From assembly GCA_900299285.1 (NCBI GenBank), contig OMJF01000119.1, forward strand, positions 1-34,125: DNA of 34,125 bases. Direction: 5' to 3'. This document shows, piece after piece, positions 24,985-32,998 of the stretch (position 1 is its first letter; every line of letters begins with the position of its first letter). The notes under the pieces are model-generated. The model was not told the DNA's origin, did no database searches, and saw only the letters and a list, made by a program, of their open reading frames with translations. The DNA is from Anabaena sp. 54. GTDB taxonomy: Bacteria > Cyanobacteriota > Cyanobacteriia > Cyanobacteriales > Nostocaceae. The position numbers and the translations under genes are program-made.

Positions 24985-25788
24985 TCAAGGTAGAATAAAC
25001 CCATATTTTTTAAATACAGCCTGAGATTGATCACTAGATAAAAATTGGGAAAATTCTTTAGCAGCATCAACATTTTTACTGCTTTTAATAACTACTAATG
25101 GGTAAATAATAGCAGAGTGGTATTTTTCATCTGCTGCAACTACAGCTTTTACCTGATTAGAGATTTTGGCATCAGTTTTATATACTAAACCTGCATCAGT
25201 ATTGCCACTTTCTACAAATGCTAAAACTTGACGCACGTTATTAGCAAATACCAGTTTTGATTTAATTTCTGACCAAATTTTTAACTTTTCTAATACTTGT
25301 TGTGCATATTGTCCTGCGGGTACACTTTTGGGTTCACCAATGGCGATTTTTTTGACCTTGCTATCTTTAAGATTGTAGAAACTGGTGATACCAACAGCAT
25401 TTTTAGGTACTACTAAAACTAGACGATTTTTAGCGATGATATTCCTTGTACCAGCAACTACAAGTCCTTTTTGTTCTAAAGCATCTACTTGTTTTTTCGC
25501 CGCAGATATGAAAATATCCGCTGGCGCACCTTGTTCTATTTGTTGCTGTAATGCCCCAGAAGATCCGAAATTATAACTAATATTGATGTTGGCCTTACTT
25601 TGTTGGTAAAGAGGTTTAATTTCTTCCAGCACCTCTTTTAAACTAGCGGCCGCAGATACGAGTAACTTGGGATGAGATTGTGCGACAACTGGGTAAGAAA
25701 TTACAATTGGTAAGCCAATTGTCAGTAATAGAGTAGCTAAAGCTGTAGTAAGTAAGACTATTATCTTTGTTTTTTTGCTCATGAACAT
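24985..25788 (-). CDS. modA: Molybdate-binding periplasmic protein
   Basis: The 267-residue solute-binding protein has a signal sequence (about 1-37, ending near VVAQS). The mature part begins LLVSAAASLKEVLEEI and continues with NFGSSGALQQQIEQGAPADIFISA, both standard ModA ligand-loop motifs. It captures molybdate (or tungstate) and passes it to ModBC. The start could be the first ATG or the third codon (MSKK); neither has a good ribosome site. The upstream spacer has TACCAAT inverted repeats that may be operators. The stop codon abuts a miniature element, so the distance to modBC has grown to 338 bp. Confidence 0.94.
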   Translation of the reverse strand: MFMSKKTKIIVLLTTALATLLLTIGLPIVISYPVVAQSHPKLLVSAAASLKEVLEEIKPLYQQSKANINISYNFGSSGALQQQIEQGAPADIFISAAKKQVDALEQKGLVVAGTRNIIAKNRLVLVVPKNAVGITSFYNLKDSKVKKIAIGEPKSVPAGQYAQQVLEKLKIWSEIKSKLVFANNVRQVLAFVESGNTDAGLVYKTDAKISNQVKAVVAADEKYHSAIIYPLVVIKSSKNVDAAKEFSQFLSSDQSQAVFKKYGFILP

Positions 25789-25811
25789 GAAATTGATACC
25801 CGATATACTTT

Positions 25812-25938
25812 TACCAATATTATCATAGTATCTACCAATATAATTGGTAAATTTAGCAATTTATTTTTAACTAAATATCAAGATATATTGAAAAATACCA
25901 ACTTTTTAAGAATTAATCTCTACCTGTTAAGTTGGTAT
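25812..25938. promoter_or_regulatory. Cluster of TACCAAT inverted repeats upstream of modA
   Basis: A perfect dyad, TACCAATATAATTGGTA, lies at 25833-25849. A half-site TACCAATAT is at 25812-25820. A third pair, ATACCAACTT (25895-25904) and AAGTTGGTAT (25929-25938), gives a 10-bp stem. Position suggests operators or a leader structure of modA. The regulator is unknown, and the sites do not look like the E. coli ModE box. Confidence 0.5.
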
Positions 25939-25973
25939 TGGCAATTGGATGTGCTTGTGTCTATAAAAATAAA

Positions 25974-26807
25974 TTAAGTATGAAATACGACTGTAATTAA
26001 GGGTAGAAAAGCTAGGAGAAAAATCCGCCAGGATGGTAATTGTCGCTCTGATATTGGTTCAGGAGGTGTTAATAAAGCTTCAATTCTTTGTTCCAAGCGA
26101 TCGCAAGCACCTAAAGCAGCACAGCAGACATCAGATGTAATTGGGTTATTGCTCACGACTAATAACAATGATTCGGCTAATACCAAAGGATCTACTTGAG
26201 ATGCAGCGTAACTATCGGCCCGTAACTCACGTAAAACTAACAACTCTTGCCATAAAGGTTCTGTATTGGGCAACAATGCGGTACATTCACGCATCCAACC
26301 CAGCCAAAAGAACCAAAACGTATCCCTATATTGATAATGCCCTTGTTCGTGGGCTAATACGCTTTCTAGATGGATTGGGGAAAGGGTTTCTAGTAATCCT
26401 TGACTGACGACTAACTCCGGTTGCCAAAAACCAATTTGTCCGGCAAATAAAGCCTTTGTTTGTAGAATTCTGACCTGTTTACCATTCAGATTCATTTGGG
26501 GACATTCACGAGCGGATTTAATCGCCTTCCAGCCACCTAAAACAAGTTTAAGGCCTAAGATGTTAAAAAATCCCAGAGAAATTAATGCTAGGATATAACT
26601 GAAAGAATTGGTATACATTCCGCCCATTTTCCCTTGTGTACCCATGCAGACGACAGCGGTAACTGTCATGAAGATCAGTAAAGGGGGAAAGAGGAATAAA
26701 AATAGGGTTTTTTGCCATCGTAAATGCCAATTACCTTGGGGTATATTACCAGAGGATCTTAACCAGTAAGCAATGGTAACAGCGGTGATAATCATGAGTA
26801 AATGCAT
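25974..26807 (-). CDS. M56-family (BlaR1/MecR1-like) membrane metallopeptidase
   Basis: The 277-residue product has several membrane helices (near 1-14, 32-55, 68-92 and the C-terminus). The zinc motif HEQGH (His153, Glu154, His157) lies in ESVLAHEQGHYQYRD, typical of the M56 family. There is no penicillin-binding sensor domain, so it is the short cyanobacterial form rather than true BlaR1. It follows a BlaI/MecI-type repressor gene with only 2 bp between them. In the classic pair the peptidase leads to loss of the repressor when a signal is sensed. The signal and target genes here are unknown. Confidence 0.88.
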   Translation of the reverse strand: MHLLMIITAVTIAYWLRSSGNIPQGNWHLRWQKTLFLFLFPPLLIFMTVTAVVCMGTQGKMGGMYTNSFSYILALISLGFFNILGLKLVLGGWKAIKSARECPQMNLNGKQVRILQTKALFAGQIGFWQPELVVSQGLLETLSPIHLESVLAHEQGHYQYRDTFWFFWLGWMRECTALLPNTEPLWQELLVLRELRADSYAASQVDPLVLAESLLLVVSNNPITSDVCCAALGACDRLEQRIEALLTPPEPISERQLPSWRIFLLAFLPLITVVFHT

Positions 26808-26809
26808 AT

Positions 26810-27229
26810 TTATTTTTCTCCTCTGGCTTCCCGCGCGGATTGAATGCGTTTGGCGATCGCTTCTATTTGATCAGTCGCAGCTTGATCTAGACTATCAGCA
26901 AATGCGGCAATTATATCAGGATTTCCTACTGCTAAAAATCGCTGTAATTGATCATGGGCCTTAATTACCTCTGCTTGTTGTTTAGTTAACAATGGCCGCC
27001 AATAAAAGGCTTTTCCTTGTTTATCACAAACTAACCAGCCTTTTTCTGTGAGACGACGGAGAACGGTGGTAACAGAAGTATAAGCTAATTCACGATCCGG
27101 ATCTGCTAGAATGCGATCATGTACATCTTTAACTGTTGCTGAACCTAGTTCCCACACGATACTGAGGATTTCTGCTTCTAATGGACCTACTGATAATTGT
27201 TTGGGACGATAATCGGGTAAGGGGGTCAT
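26810..27229 (-). CDS. BlaI/MecI/CopY-family transcription repressor
   Basis: The 139-residue product has a winged-helix domain (residues about 8-85). GPLEAEILSIVWELGSATVKDVHD, LAYTSVTTVLRRLTEKGWL and GKAFYWRPLLTKQ are the family pattern. The C-terminal helices probably form the dimer. The ATG at 27229 is preferred (MTPLPDYRPKQLS) because homologues begin there. The TTG at 27286 would add a basic, poorly conserved lead. Neither has a clear ribosome site. It is in an operon with the M56 peptidase. The family usually represses its own operon plus a resistance or stress gene. No operator was identified with confidence. Confidence 0.92.
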   Translation of the reverse strand: MTPLPDYRPKQLSVGPLEAEILSIVWELGSATVKDVHDRILADPDRELAYTSVTTVLRRLTEKGWLVCDKQGKAFYWRPLLTKQQAEVIKAHDQLQRFLAVGNPDIIAAFADSLDQAATDQIEAIAKRIQSAREARGEK

Positions 27230-27329
27230 ATTGATAATTTTGGATGTTTTTTCTATTTTTACATTCTTTATCTTTAATTTTCTCAACCCGTAGTTGATTG
27301 AATTTTTTTATAGAGTATTACCTCAAGGA

Positions 27330-27412
27330 TGAGGTACACTTTTGGCGGGCAAGATTCCCGCACCACAAGATTTTTATCACTGATTTTATCATTAATTAAT
27401 ATCTATACCTCA
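27330..27412. repeat. Dispersed GCGGGC hairpin element with GAGGTAC ends
   Basis: The core GCGGGCAAGATTCCCGC is at 27345-27361, followed by ACCACAAGATTTT. ATGAGGTACA on the left and (reversed) ATGAGGTATAG on the right form short terminal inverted repeats. It is a shorter relative of 18465-18581. Confidence 0.65.
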
Positions 27413-27491
27413 TAATATCGGAAACTGCTGATATTAATAAGTGATATAATACCAGAAGTCGGGGATACTACATTTTAATATTACATTTCAC

Positions 27492-28136
27492 TCAAGATTC
27501 AACACCTTCAAAATTCTGAGTATTGCAAAGATTCATCGTCTTTTCTACACCCTGTTTAAAACTAAATTCTACACAATCAACGACAAAGTTTAAAACTTGA
27601 GACATGACTTTATTTTCAGCAGCAGAAAATCGTCCTAAAACGTGAGTAACAGTATCCGACTTATCCCCATCTATAGCACCTTTTGGTTTACCTATACCAA
27701 TTCGTAACCGAGGGAAATTTTGAGTATTCAAGTGGGAAATAATGCTTTTCATACCATTATGTCCACCCGCAGAACCAGACAAGCGTAAACGAGTTTTTCC
27801 CAGTGGTAGATCTAAATCATCATAAATTATTAATATGGATTCAGGAGGTAATTTATACCAATTCGTTACCGCTTGTATGGACTGTCCTGAACGATTCATA
27901 TAAGTCAAGGGTTTAAGTAAGCGAATTTTAACGCTACCCAGTGCAGTACCCTCACCAAATTCACCCTGAAATTTGCGATTTTCAGCTACAGAAATTTGCC
28001 AAGCACGTGCTAGGCTATCTATAGCTGCAAAACCAATATTGTGGCGAGTTTGGTCATATTTAGGCTCTGGGTTTCCTAAGCCGACAATTAGCTGGGGAAT
28101 TACTAAAGTCGGTTGTTTTACTTCTCCCTCCTTCAT
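27492..28136 (-). CDS. pth: Peptidyl-tRNA hydrolase
   Basis: The 214-residue cytosolic enzyme frees tRNA from stalled peptidyl-tRNA. Motifs are complete: LIVGLGNPEPKYDQTRHNIGF with catalytic His32, LLKPLTYMNRSG, IYDDLDLPLG with the helper aspartate, and AGGHNGMKSI. The N-terminus has about 14 extra residues before LIVGLGN. Its ATG overlaps the tatA stop as ATGA (4 nt), which implies translational coupling. The C-terminal extension (FKQGVEKTMNLCNTQNFEGVES) is slightly long. A repeat-bearing spacer follows. Confidence 0.96.
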   Translation of the reverse strand: MKEGEVKQPTLVIPQLIVGLGNPEPKYDQTRHNIGFAAIDSLARAWQISVAENRKFQGEFGEGTALGSVKIRLLKPLTYMNRSGQSIQAVTNWYKLPPESILIIYDDLDLPLGKTRLRLSGSAGGHNGMKSIISHLNTQNFPRLRIGIGKPKGAIDGDKSDTVTHVLGRFSAAENKVMSQVLNFVVDCVEFSFKQGVEKTMNLCNTQNFEGVES

Positions 28137-28393
28137 CCTTGTATATTTTCCTGCTGGTGTTTTCCGGCTTCAATGTGTTTAGGCTCTAACTCAGCGGTTG
28201 TTTGTACAGTTTCTTTCAATTGTTCGGTTTCCCGTTTGAACTCGGTTTGAAAGTCATTAGCAGCTTCTTGGAAACTGCGAATGGTTTTCCCTAAACTGCG
28301 GCCAATTTCTGGTAACTTCTTAGGACCAAATATCAGTAGTGCTACCACCATAATTACCGCCATTTCTGGTAAACCGATACCAAATATATTCAT
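28133..28393 (-). CDS. tatA: Twin-arginine translocase subunit TatA/E
   Basis: The 86-residue product has a short N-terminal membrane helix (MAVIMVVALLIF), the FGPKKLPEIG hinge and an amphipathic helix (RSLGKTIRSFQEAANDF), then a charged tail. It forms the pore part of the Tat pathway, which exports folded proteins across plasma and thylakoid membranes. It overlaps pth by 4 nt and lies behind the psbH terminator, so it likely has its own promoter in the 80-bp gap. Confidence 0.95.
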   Translation of the reverse strand: MNIFGIGLPEMAVIMVVALLIFGPKKLPEIGRSLGKTIRSFQEAANDFQTEFKRETEQLKETVQTTAELEPKHIEAGKHQQENIQG

Positions 28394-28474
28394 CTTCTTC
28401 TCCTGTAAACTTACAAGGCTTATTGCTATATAGTTTAATTTTATCGCTATTTTCCAGGATTTTTTATGAATAAT

Positions 28475-28494
28475 AAAAACCCGGACAAGCCGGG
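28475..28494 (-). terminator. Rho-independent terminator of psbH
   Basis: On the minus strand CCCGG (28490-28494) pairs with CCGGG (28480-28484) around a 5-nt loop and is followed by TTTTT and AT-rich sequence. It lies 36 nt after the psbH stop. Confidence 0.8.
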
Positions 28495-28529
28495 TAGATT
28501 ATCATTTTAGCTTCCTAACTGGATGAATA

Positions 28530-28733
28530 TTAGCCCCCTAAACTGCGCCAATCAACAAGTACATCTTGAATTAACAGAGACTTGTTGTAAACTTGCAGGA
28601 TAATGAGCAGAAATACGAAAAATAAACCCATAAACACAGCCATTAAAGGTGTAGTTCCCCAGCCTGGGGAAACTTTACCATACTCAGCATTTAAGGGTCT
28701 AAGAACATCCCCTAACCTAGTCCGTTGTGCCAT
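28530..28733 (-). CDS. psbH: Photosystem II protein H
   Basis: The 67-residue thylakoid protein has one membrane helix (about 28-48, [21 protein letters not shown]). The N-terminus [21 protein letters not shown] and the P-G-W-G-T-T-P-L motif are standard. It is a photosystem II core subunit involved in quinone-side stability and repair. psbN lies divergently upstream, the usual order in cyanobacteria, and the gene ends in a clear terminator. Confidence 0.98.
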   Translation of the reverse strand: MAQRTRLGDVLRPLNAEYGKVSPGWGTTPLMAVFMGLFFVFLLIILQVYNKSLLIQDVLVDWRSLGG

Positions 28734-28898
28734 AATTCACCTAATATCAGTAGCAAAAGCTTTTTTAATTTTATTGGCATTTGATAAAGATATTATAGAT
28801 GAAATTGGCAAAACCTCAAAATTGAGGAGTACGTTAGGTTATTTAAGTTAAATTTTGTAATATTCTATAAATATTGCTCTCATAATATAACTAAATTT
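28734..28898. promoter_or_regulatory. psbH-psbN divergent control region with hairpins
   Basis: The 165-bp spacer holds a strong small hairpin CCTCAAAATTGAGG (28814-28827) and a longer-range pair ACCTAA (28739-28744) with TTAGGT (28834-28839). A structured RNA motif named psbNH has been described between these genes in cyanobacteria. I cannot confirm that this copy fits its consensus. Confidence 0.35.
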
Positions 28899-29036
28899 AT
28901 GGACTTACAACCCGCTACAGTGCTGGGAATCTCCTTTTGTGCGGCGCTAGTGGCTATCACTGGTATGGCAATTTACACATCTTTTGGACCCCCAAGTCAG
29001 GAATTAGATGATCCCTTTGATGATCATGAAGATTAA
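28899..29036 (+). CDS. psbN: Photosystem II assembly protein PsbN
   Basis: The 45-residue gene begins with the ATG at 28899. A single membrane helix (about 7-27, TVLGISFCAALVAITGMAIYT) is followed by the family's conserved SFGPPSQELDDPF and an acidic end (DDHED). PsbN is not a stable photosystem II subunit; it is needed for assembly of the reaction centre. It is divergent from psbH. Confidence 0.96.
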   Translation: MDLQPATVLGISFCAALVAITGMAIYTSFGPPSQELDDPFDDHED

Positions 29037-29150
29037 TGAGTTGTTCATTTAACATAATGGTGGGTAATACCCACCATACATTCTAAACTATTTGACACTA
29101 ATTATTTGCCCCTTGATTAAGCTGTTGTGCATTTAATTTGTATAAATGAG

Positions 29151-29167
29151 ACAGGCAAGATGCCTGT
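29151..29167 (+). repeat. Dispersed hairpin repeat with compensated stem
   Basis: ACAGGCAAGATGCCTGT has two base changes in each arm relative to GCGGGC/GCCCGC, and pairing is fully kept. The following GCCACAAGAGTTT and the flanking TTTAATTTGTATAAAT match the family. Confidence 0.78.
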
Positions 29168-29286
29168 GCCACAAGAGTTTAGAAATTTATGATTATACAA
29201 TTTAGCCGACTAACAGTTTAACACTCAAGTAAAAACCAGTCCGCTATATGATACAGCACGTTTAGCTGGAGTGAGGTACACCATTG

Positions 29287-29303
29287 GCGGTCAAAATGCC
29301 CGC
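29287..29303 (+). repeat. Dispersed GCGG hairpin repeat
   Basis: GCGGTCAAAATGCCCGC keeps the outer stem but has lost the inner pair. It is preceded by GAGGTACACCATTG, like the copy at 27330. Confidence 0.65.
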
Positions 29304-29371
29304 ACTACAAGAGTTTAATCATTAATATCTGTGTCTTCTTTTTCAAAAGTAGAAGTCGGTAACTTAAATAC

Positions 29372-30445
29372 TTACAAATAATCTATCACGGCTTGAGCTA
29401 TTGTTTCATTGCCATCTTTATTTATTACTTGTGTTTGTTTTGGTGGTTGGGGTAACTGATACAGAAAATCCCAATCACCTTGAAAAAATTCCGATGCAGT
29501 GATAATTTGATGATGATTATAATTAGTAATTCCTGCTAACATAAAAGCTGCTTCGGCAAAATCATCACGGGGTATAGTTACTACTGGTACATCTAAAAGC
29601 GTCGCTTCTGAAAATGTCCCATAACCAGGTTTAGAGACAATTCTCCCACAAATTGGCATAAAATCCACAGGACGATATTGACGATTTATAACTTTAATTA
29701 AGTTCGGTAAATCTGGGGCTAAAAAATCAAATGTAATAAATTGCCAATCAGGAAATTTGCTAATATTGGTATAGGGAATTTGTTGCACACCATAACCCCC
29801 AAATGTTAGTAAAATGGTTTTTTCTGGAGGTGTATTTATTCCCCAATTACTGCGTAATTCATCAATAGAAAAACGGGGAGAACCACCTGTTAAACCTACG
29901 TCGGTAATATTAGGAAAAGCCGACATAGGTTCATGGAAAGGAAGACGGAATAATCGGTTAGATATTGCGTACCAATCACTAATCCAATCAGCAATTTCTG
30001 TAAATTCTCCCCCCCAGTCTCGATAAATTAAATCCCAACCAAAGTTACTAATCATCCAGCAAGGAATATTCGCAGCTTCTGCAAATCCAGCCGCCAAAAA
30101 AGGAATATCTGCTAAAATCAAATTAACACGATTTTGACGAATAAAATTAACTTCTGAAGCAATTAAGGATTTGTGATTTTTTTTGATTTCTCGTAATTTT
30201 TCTAAAGTCGCTGGTTTATTCATGATCAAACTATCAATCTGAATCACACCTAAATCAAACGCCCGTTGACGTAAAATAAAATCACCTTCTATATAGGATT
30301 CTAGTAACCAACGCGGTGCAGTAGTTACTAAAATTAATAACGCTTCTGGGCATAATTTTTGAATGGTATTAGCTATAGAAGCTGTGCGGGTAGCATGACC
30401 AAAACCGTGATTAGTAATGGCTATATATATAATTGGTTTTTCCAT
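29372..30445 (-). CDS. ARA1-like GT-B glycosyltransferase-fold protein
   Basis: The 357-residue product starts with a nucleotide-sugar-type motif, NHGFGHATRTASIA. It continues with NFGWDLIYRDW, LLTFGGYG and, near the end, SKPGYGTFSEATLLDVPVVTIPR, the GT-B donor-site pattern. These motifs strongly recall the N-terminal domain of plant L-arabinokinase (ARA1), which has the same GHGFGHATR, NFSWDFIY and IGYGTVSE signatures but is followed by a sugar kinase. Here no kinase domain is fused. The substrate is unknown. It lies 54 bp after the C-S lyase-like gene on the same strand and may be co-transcribed. It is probably cytosolic. Confidence 0.75.
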   Translation of the reverse strand: MEKPIIYIAITNHGFGHATRTASIANTIQKLCPEALLILVTTAPRWLLESYIEGDFILRQRAFDLGVIQIDSLIMNKPATLEKLREIKKNHKSLIASEVNFIRQNRVNLILADIPFLAAGFAEAANIPCWMISNFGWDLIYRDWGGEFTEIADWISDWYAISNRLFRLPFHEPMSAFPNITDVGLTGGSPRFSIDELRSNWGINTPPEKTILLTFGGYGVQQIPYTNISKFPDWQFITFDFLAPDLPNLIKVINRQYRPVDFMPICGRIVSKPGYGTFSEATLLDVPVVTIPRDDFAEAAFMLAGITNYNHHQIITASEFFQGDWDFLYQLPQPPKQTQVINKDGNETIAQAVIDYL

Positions 30446-30481
30446 GATTTGAAAGGTAAAAGGTAAAAGGAATTTGTGTAA

Positions 30482-30509
30482 GTTGGGTTTCTCAAAGCCT
30501 CAACCCAAC
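30482..30509. repeat. Dispersed GTTGGGTT/AACCCAAC hairpin repeat
   Basis: GTTGGGTT (30482-30489) pairs with AACCCAAC (30502-30509). On the minus strand it supplies the last two codons and the TGA stop of the C-S lyase-like gene, and may slow or stop transcription there. Confidence 0.75.
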
Positions 30510-31657
30510 CTACTTGAGATCACTGTTATTAATTGATCAATTTCTGATTCTAATGTTAAGTAATGAACACTCACACGAATACAATTAGGATTAGCAATTG
30601 TTCTAGTTAAAATCTTTTCTGATTCTAGATATTGCACCAATTTAAAACTAGGTTGATTAGTTAATTGAAAGGAAACTAGTCCACTTTCTGGAGGGGAATT
30701 TTTTAAACATTTGACATCAGATAAAGAGTTTAATTTTTGCCAAAGATATTGACTATTTTGGCAAATTCTCTCATATCTTTCCTCTGCTGTTCCCCACTGT
30801 TCATGAATTGTAATTGCCGCTTTTAAACCCACATATAATGGAGTTGATAAAGTAGAAACTTCATATTTGCGCCCATCTGGTTGCCAACCCGTTGGTTGTG
30901 CTTGACTATTGGTAGTGATTCCATTTAAACCTATAAAAGTAGGATTTAAGCTTGCCCGCGCTTCGGGACGGACATATAAACCACCCACCCCAGCAGGACC
31001 GCATAACCATTTATGACCAGTAAATGCGTAAAAATCTACACCCAATGTGGTTAAATTCAAAGGAAGAACACCTACAGATTGGGCTGCGTCTATCAATAAC
31101 AGGGATTTATTGCTTCTGCATACTTCTACAATTTTGTCAATAGGTAGAACTTGACCAGTATTCCATAAAACATGACTTAATACTACTAAGCGGGTACGGG
31201 GACGGATATTCTCAGCAATAATACTGATAGAATCACCCTCATTTAAAGTAGCCATTAACGGACAGGTGGTAACTTTTACCGCAAATCTGCGGGCAATTTC
31301 TCCAGCCGTAGCAATGACTCCAGGGTGTTCACAGTCAGAAAGCAATAGATGATCACCAGCGTGCCAATCAATACCCCACATGGCAATATTACAACCTACG
31401 GTAACATTACCAGTGAGAGTAATTGTGTCACTGGTTACATTTAATAAAGATGCGATCGCTTCTCGACTGGCTTGTATTTGTGGAGATATCCAACTATACG
31501 CTTCATTGCCAAAAGGACCGATATTTTGAATATGTGCCTGAGATTGATCAATAGCATCCATAGTCACTTGGGACATAGGTCCCTGTCCTCCGTAATTAAA
31601 ATAAATTTTATTACTTAAAGCGGGAAATTGGGCGCGATGGTGATGCAAATTGTTCAT
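30500..31657 (-). CDS. Class V PLP enzyme, L-cysteine/cystine C-S lyase-like
   Basis: The 385-residue enzyme has the class V aminotransferase fold. The PLP lysine is Lys216 in AFTGHKWLCGPAGVGGLY; Asp190 (LLLIDAAQS) and His111 (CEHPG) are the usual cofactor contacts. Start and middle motifs (YFNYGGQGP, WGIDWHAGDHLLLSDCEHPG, LSHVLWNTGQVLP) closely resemble Synechocystis C-DES, which cleaves cystine to a persulfide usable for iron-sulfur cluster assembly. There is no active-site loop cysteine as in NifS/IscS. The C-terminal residues and stop codon lie inside a dispersed hairpin repeat. It is divergent from the permease gene. Confidence 0.84.
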   Translation of the reverse strand: MNNLHHHRAQFPALSNKIYFNYGGQGPMSQVTMDAIDQSQAHIQNIGPFGNEAYSWISPQIQASREAIASLLNVTSDTITLTGNVTVGCNIAMWGIDWHAGDHLLLSDCEHPGVIATAGEIARRFAVKVTTCPLMATLNEGDSISIIAENIRPRTRLVVLSHVLWNTGQVLPIDKIVEVCRSNKSLLLIDAAQSVGVLPLNLTTLGVDFYAFTGHKWLCGPAGVGGLYVRPEARASLNPTFIGLNGITTNSQAQPTGWQPDGRKYEVSTLSTPLYVGLKAAITIHEQWGTAEERYERICQNSQYLWQKLNSLSDVKCLKNSPPESGLVSFQLTNQPSFKLVQYLESEKILTRTIANPNCIRVSVHYLTLESEIDQLITVISSRLG

Positions 31658-31757
31658 AAAATTAAATAGGGTTGTAGTTTTTTGTCTAATTTATTGATAT
31701 ATACTTTAATCAATAAATCATCAACATCAATCAACATCAAATTTTACATCAAAAACT

Positions 31758-32873
31758 ATGAATTGGTGGCAACGACTCAACAAAAATCCTTTAGCACGAT
31801 CTGGGGCAATTATCCTATTATGTTTTTATTTAGCAGTGATTGCGGCTGATTTTATCGCTCCTTATAACCCTTATAATTCACAAGCCAACGGTTCATTACT
31901 CCCACCTACTTCCATTCATTGGCTATCTGAGTCGGGGCAATTCATTGAACCTCATATATATCCTACAACACAAGGTGATACTAATTTAGAAACTGGAGAA
32001 AGAAAAATAATCGTAGACAAAACAAAGCCTTCTCCATTACGCTTATTTGTTGTTGGACCAGAATACCAATTATTCAAATTGAGTATTTCCGTACCGCCAA
32101 AATGGCAAGAGATCACAATTATTCCTGGAATTTCCTTAAATTGGCATTTGTTTGGCGTTATTGGTGACGCGAAATTTAATATTTTGGGAACAGACGAACA
32201 AGGACGAGACCAATTTAGTCGTTTGTTACATGGTGGTCGTATTAGTATGTTTATAGGCATTTTTGGCATCATTGTCACCTATCCATTGGCGTTGTTTATT
32301 GGTGGTATTTCTGGCTATTTTGGCGGTTTAATTGATAGTATAATCATGCGTTTAGCAGAAGTTTTGATGACCTTTCCCAGTATTTATTTATTAGTAGCAC
32401 TATCAAGTATTTTGAGTCCAAAATTAACCAGCAGTCAGCGATTTTTATTAATTATTTTAATCACTTCTGTAATTAGTTGGGCAGGTTTAGCCAGAATAAT
32501 TCGCGGACAGGTATTATCAATCAAAGAACTCGAATTTGTGCAAGCTGCAAAGGTCATGGGTGGTAATCCAATTTATATTATCATTCGTCATGTTTTGCCA
32601 CAAACTGCCACTTATATTATTATTTCTGCTACTTTGACAATTCCTAGTTTTATTGGTGCAGAAGCCGTATTAAGTTTGATTGGTTTGGGGATTCAACAAC
32701 CAGATCCTTCTTGGGGAAATATGCTTTCTTTAGCTAGTAATGCTTCTATTTTATTATTACAACCTTGGTTAATTTTACCCCCAGCAATCCTAATTATTAT
32801 CACTGTTTTATCTTTCAATGTTTTAGGTGATGGTTTGCGAGACGCACTTGATCCTCGTAGTTTAGAAAGGTAG
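31758..32873 (+). CDS. ABC transporter permease, DppC/OppC family
   Basis: The 371-residue inner-membrane permease has one helix near the N-terminus (about 15-33), a soluble insert of about 110 residues, and five more helices. The EAA loop reads AAKVMGGNPIYIIIRHVLPQ. The region GTDEQGRDQFSRLLHGGRIS is typical of peptide or nickel permeases. The partner permease, binding protein and ATPases are not adjacent, as often in cyanobacteria. The long insert between helix 1 and the GTDEQGRD motif is larger than in enteric DppC. The stop codon TAG falls in the GGTAGGTTGGGTT repeat. Confidence 0.9.
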   Translation: MNWWQRLNKNPLARSGAIILLCFYLAVIAADFIAPYNPYNSQANGSLLPPTSIHWLSESGQFIEPHIYPTTQGDTNLETGERKIIVDKTKPSPLRLFVVGPEYQLFKLSISVPPKWQEITIIPGISLNWHLFGVIGDAKFNILGTDEQGRDQFSRLLHGGRISMFIGIFGIIVTYPLALFIGGISGYFGGLIDSIIMRLAEVLMTFPSIYLLVALSSILSPKLTSSQRFLLIILITSVISWAGLARIIRGQVLSIKELEFVQAAKVMGGNPIYIIIRHVLPQTATYIIISATLTIPSFIGAEAVLSLIGLGIQQPDPSWGNMLSLASNASILLLQPWLILPPAILIIITVLSFNVLGDGLRDALDPRSLER

Positions 32874-32901
32874 GTTGGGTTAAGGGACAGCGCAACCCAA
32901 C
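32871..32901. repeat. GTTGGGTT/AACCCAAC hairpin repeat after the permease gene
   Basis: GTTGGGTT (32874-32881) pairs with AACCCAAC (32894-32901). The TAG stop of the permease is the first three bases of the repeat text TAGGTTGGGTT. ATAATCTTTAATCATCAGG follows, as in the tandem array at 33660. Confidence 0.8.
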
Positions 32902-32998
32902 ATAATCTTTAATCATCAGGTTTAATAATGTTGAGTAATATAAGTCAATTCAACCTAGTCAATGTTATAATAGATGGGTAACAACTTGGTATGACATC

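Larger units (their letters stand above)
29037..29371. other. Spacer with two dispersed hairpin repeats
   Basis: There is no gene between the convergent ends of psbN and the glycosyltransferase gene. It contains two copies of the GCGGGC-type repeat, listed separately. Confidence 0.6.

Noticed and set aside
24531..25073. 180-residue minus-strand open frame
   Set aside because: It runs across the nested miniature elements and the ends of modA and modBC in other frames; it is a by-product of repeat sequence.
27098..27103. Sixth TCCGGA element, inside the BlaI-type gene
   Set aside because: It is in coding sequence with no small-RNA body 37 nt away; chance is enough.
26810..27229. Beta-lactam resistance locus
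   Set aside because: No beta-lactamase or penicillin-binding gene is nearby and the M56 protein lacks the drug sensor domain.
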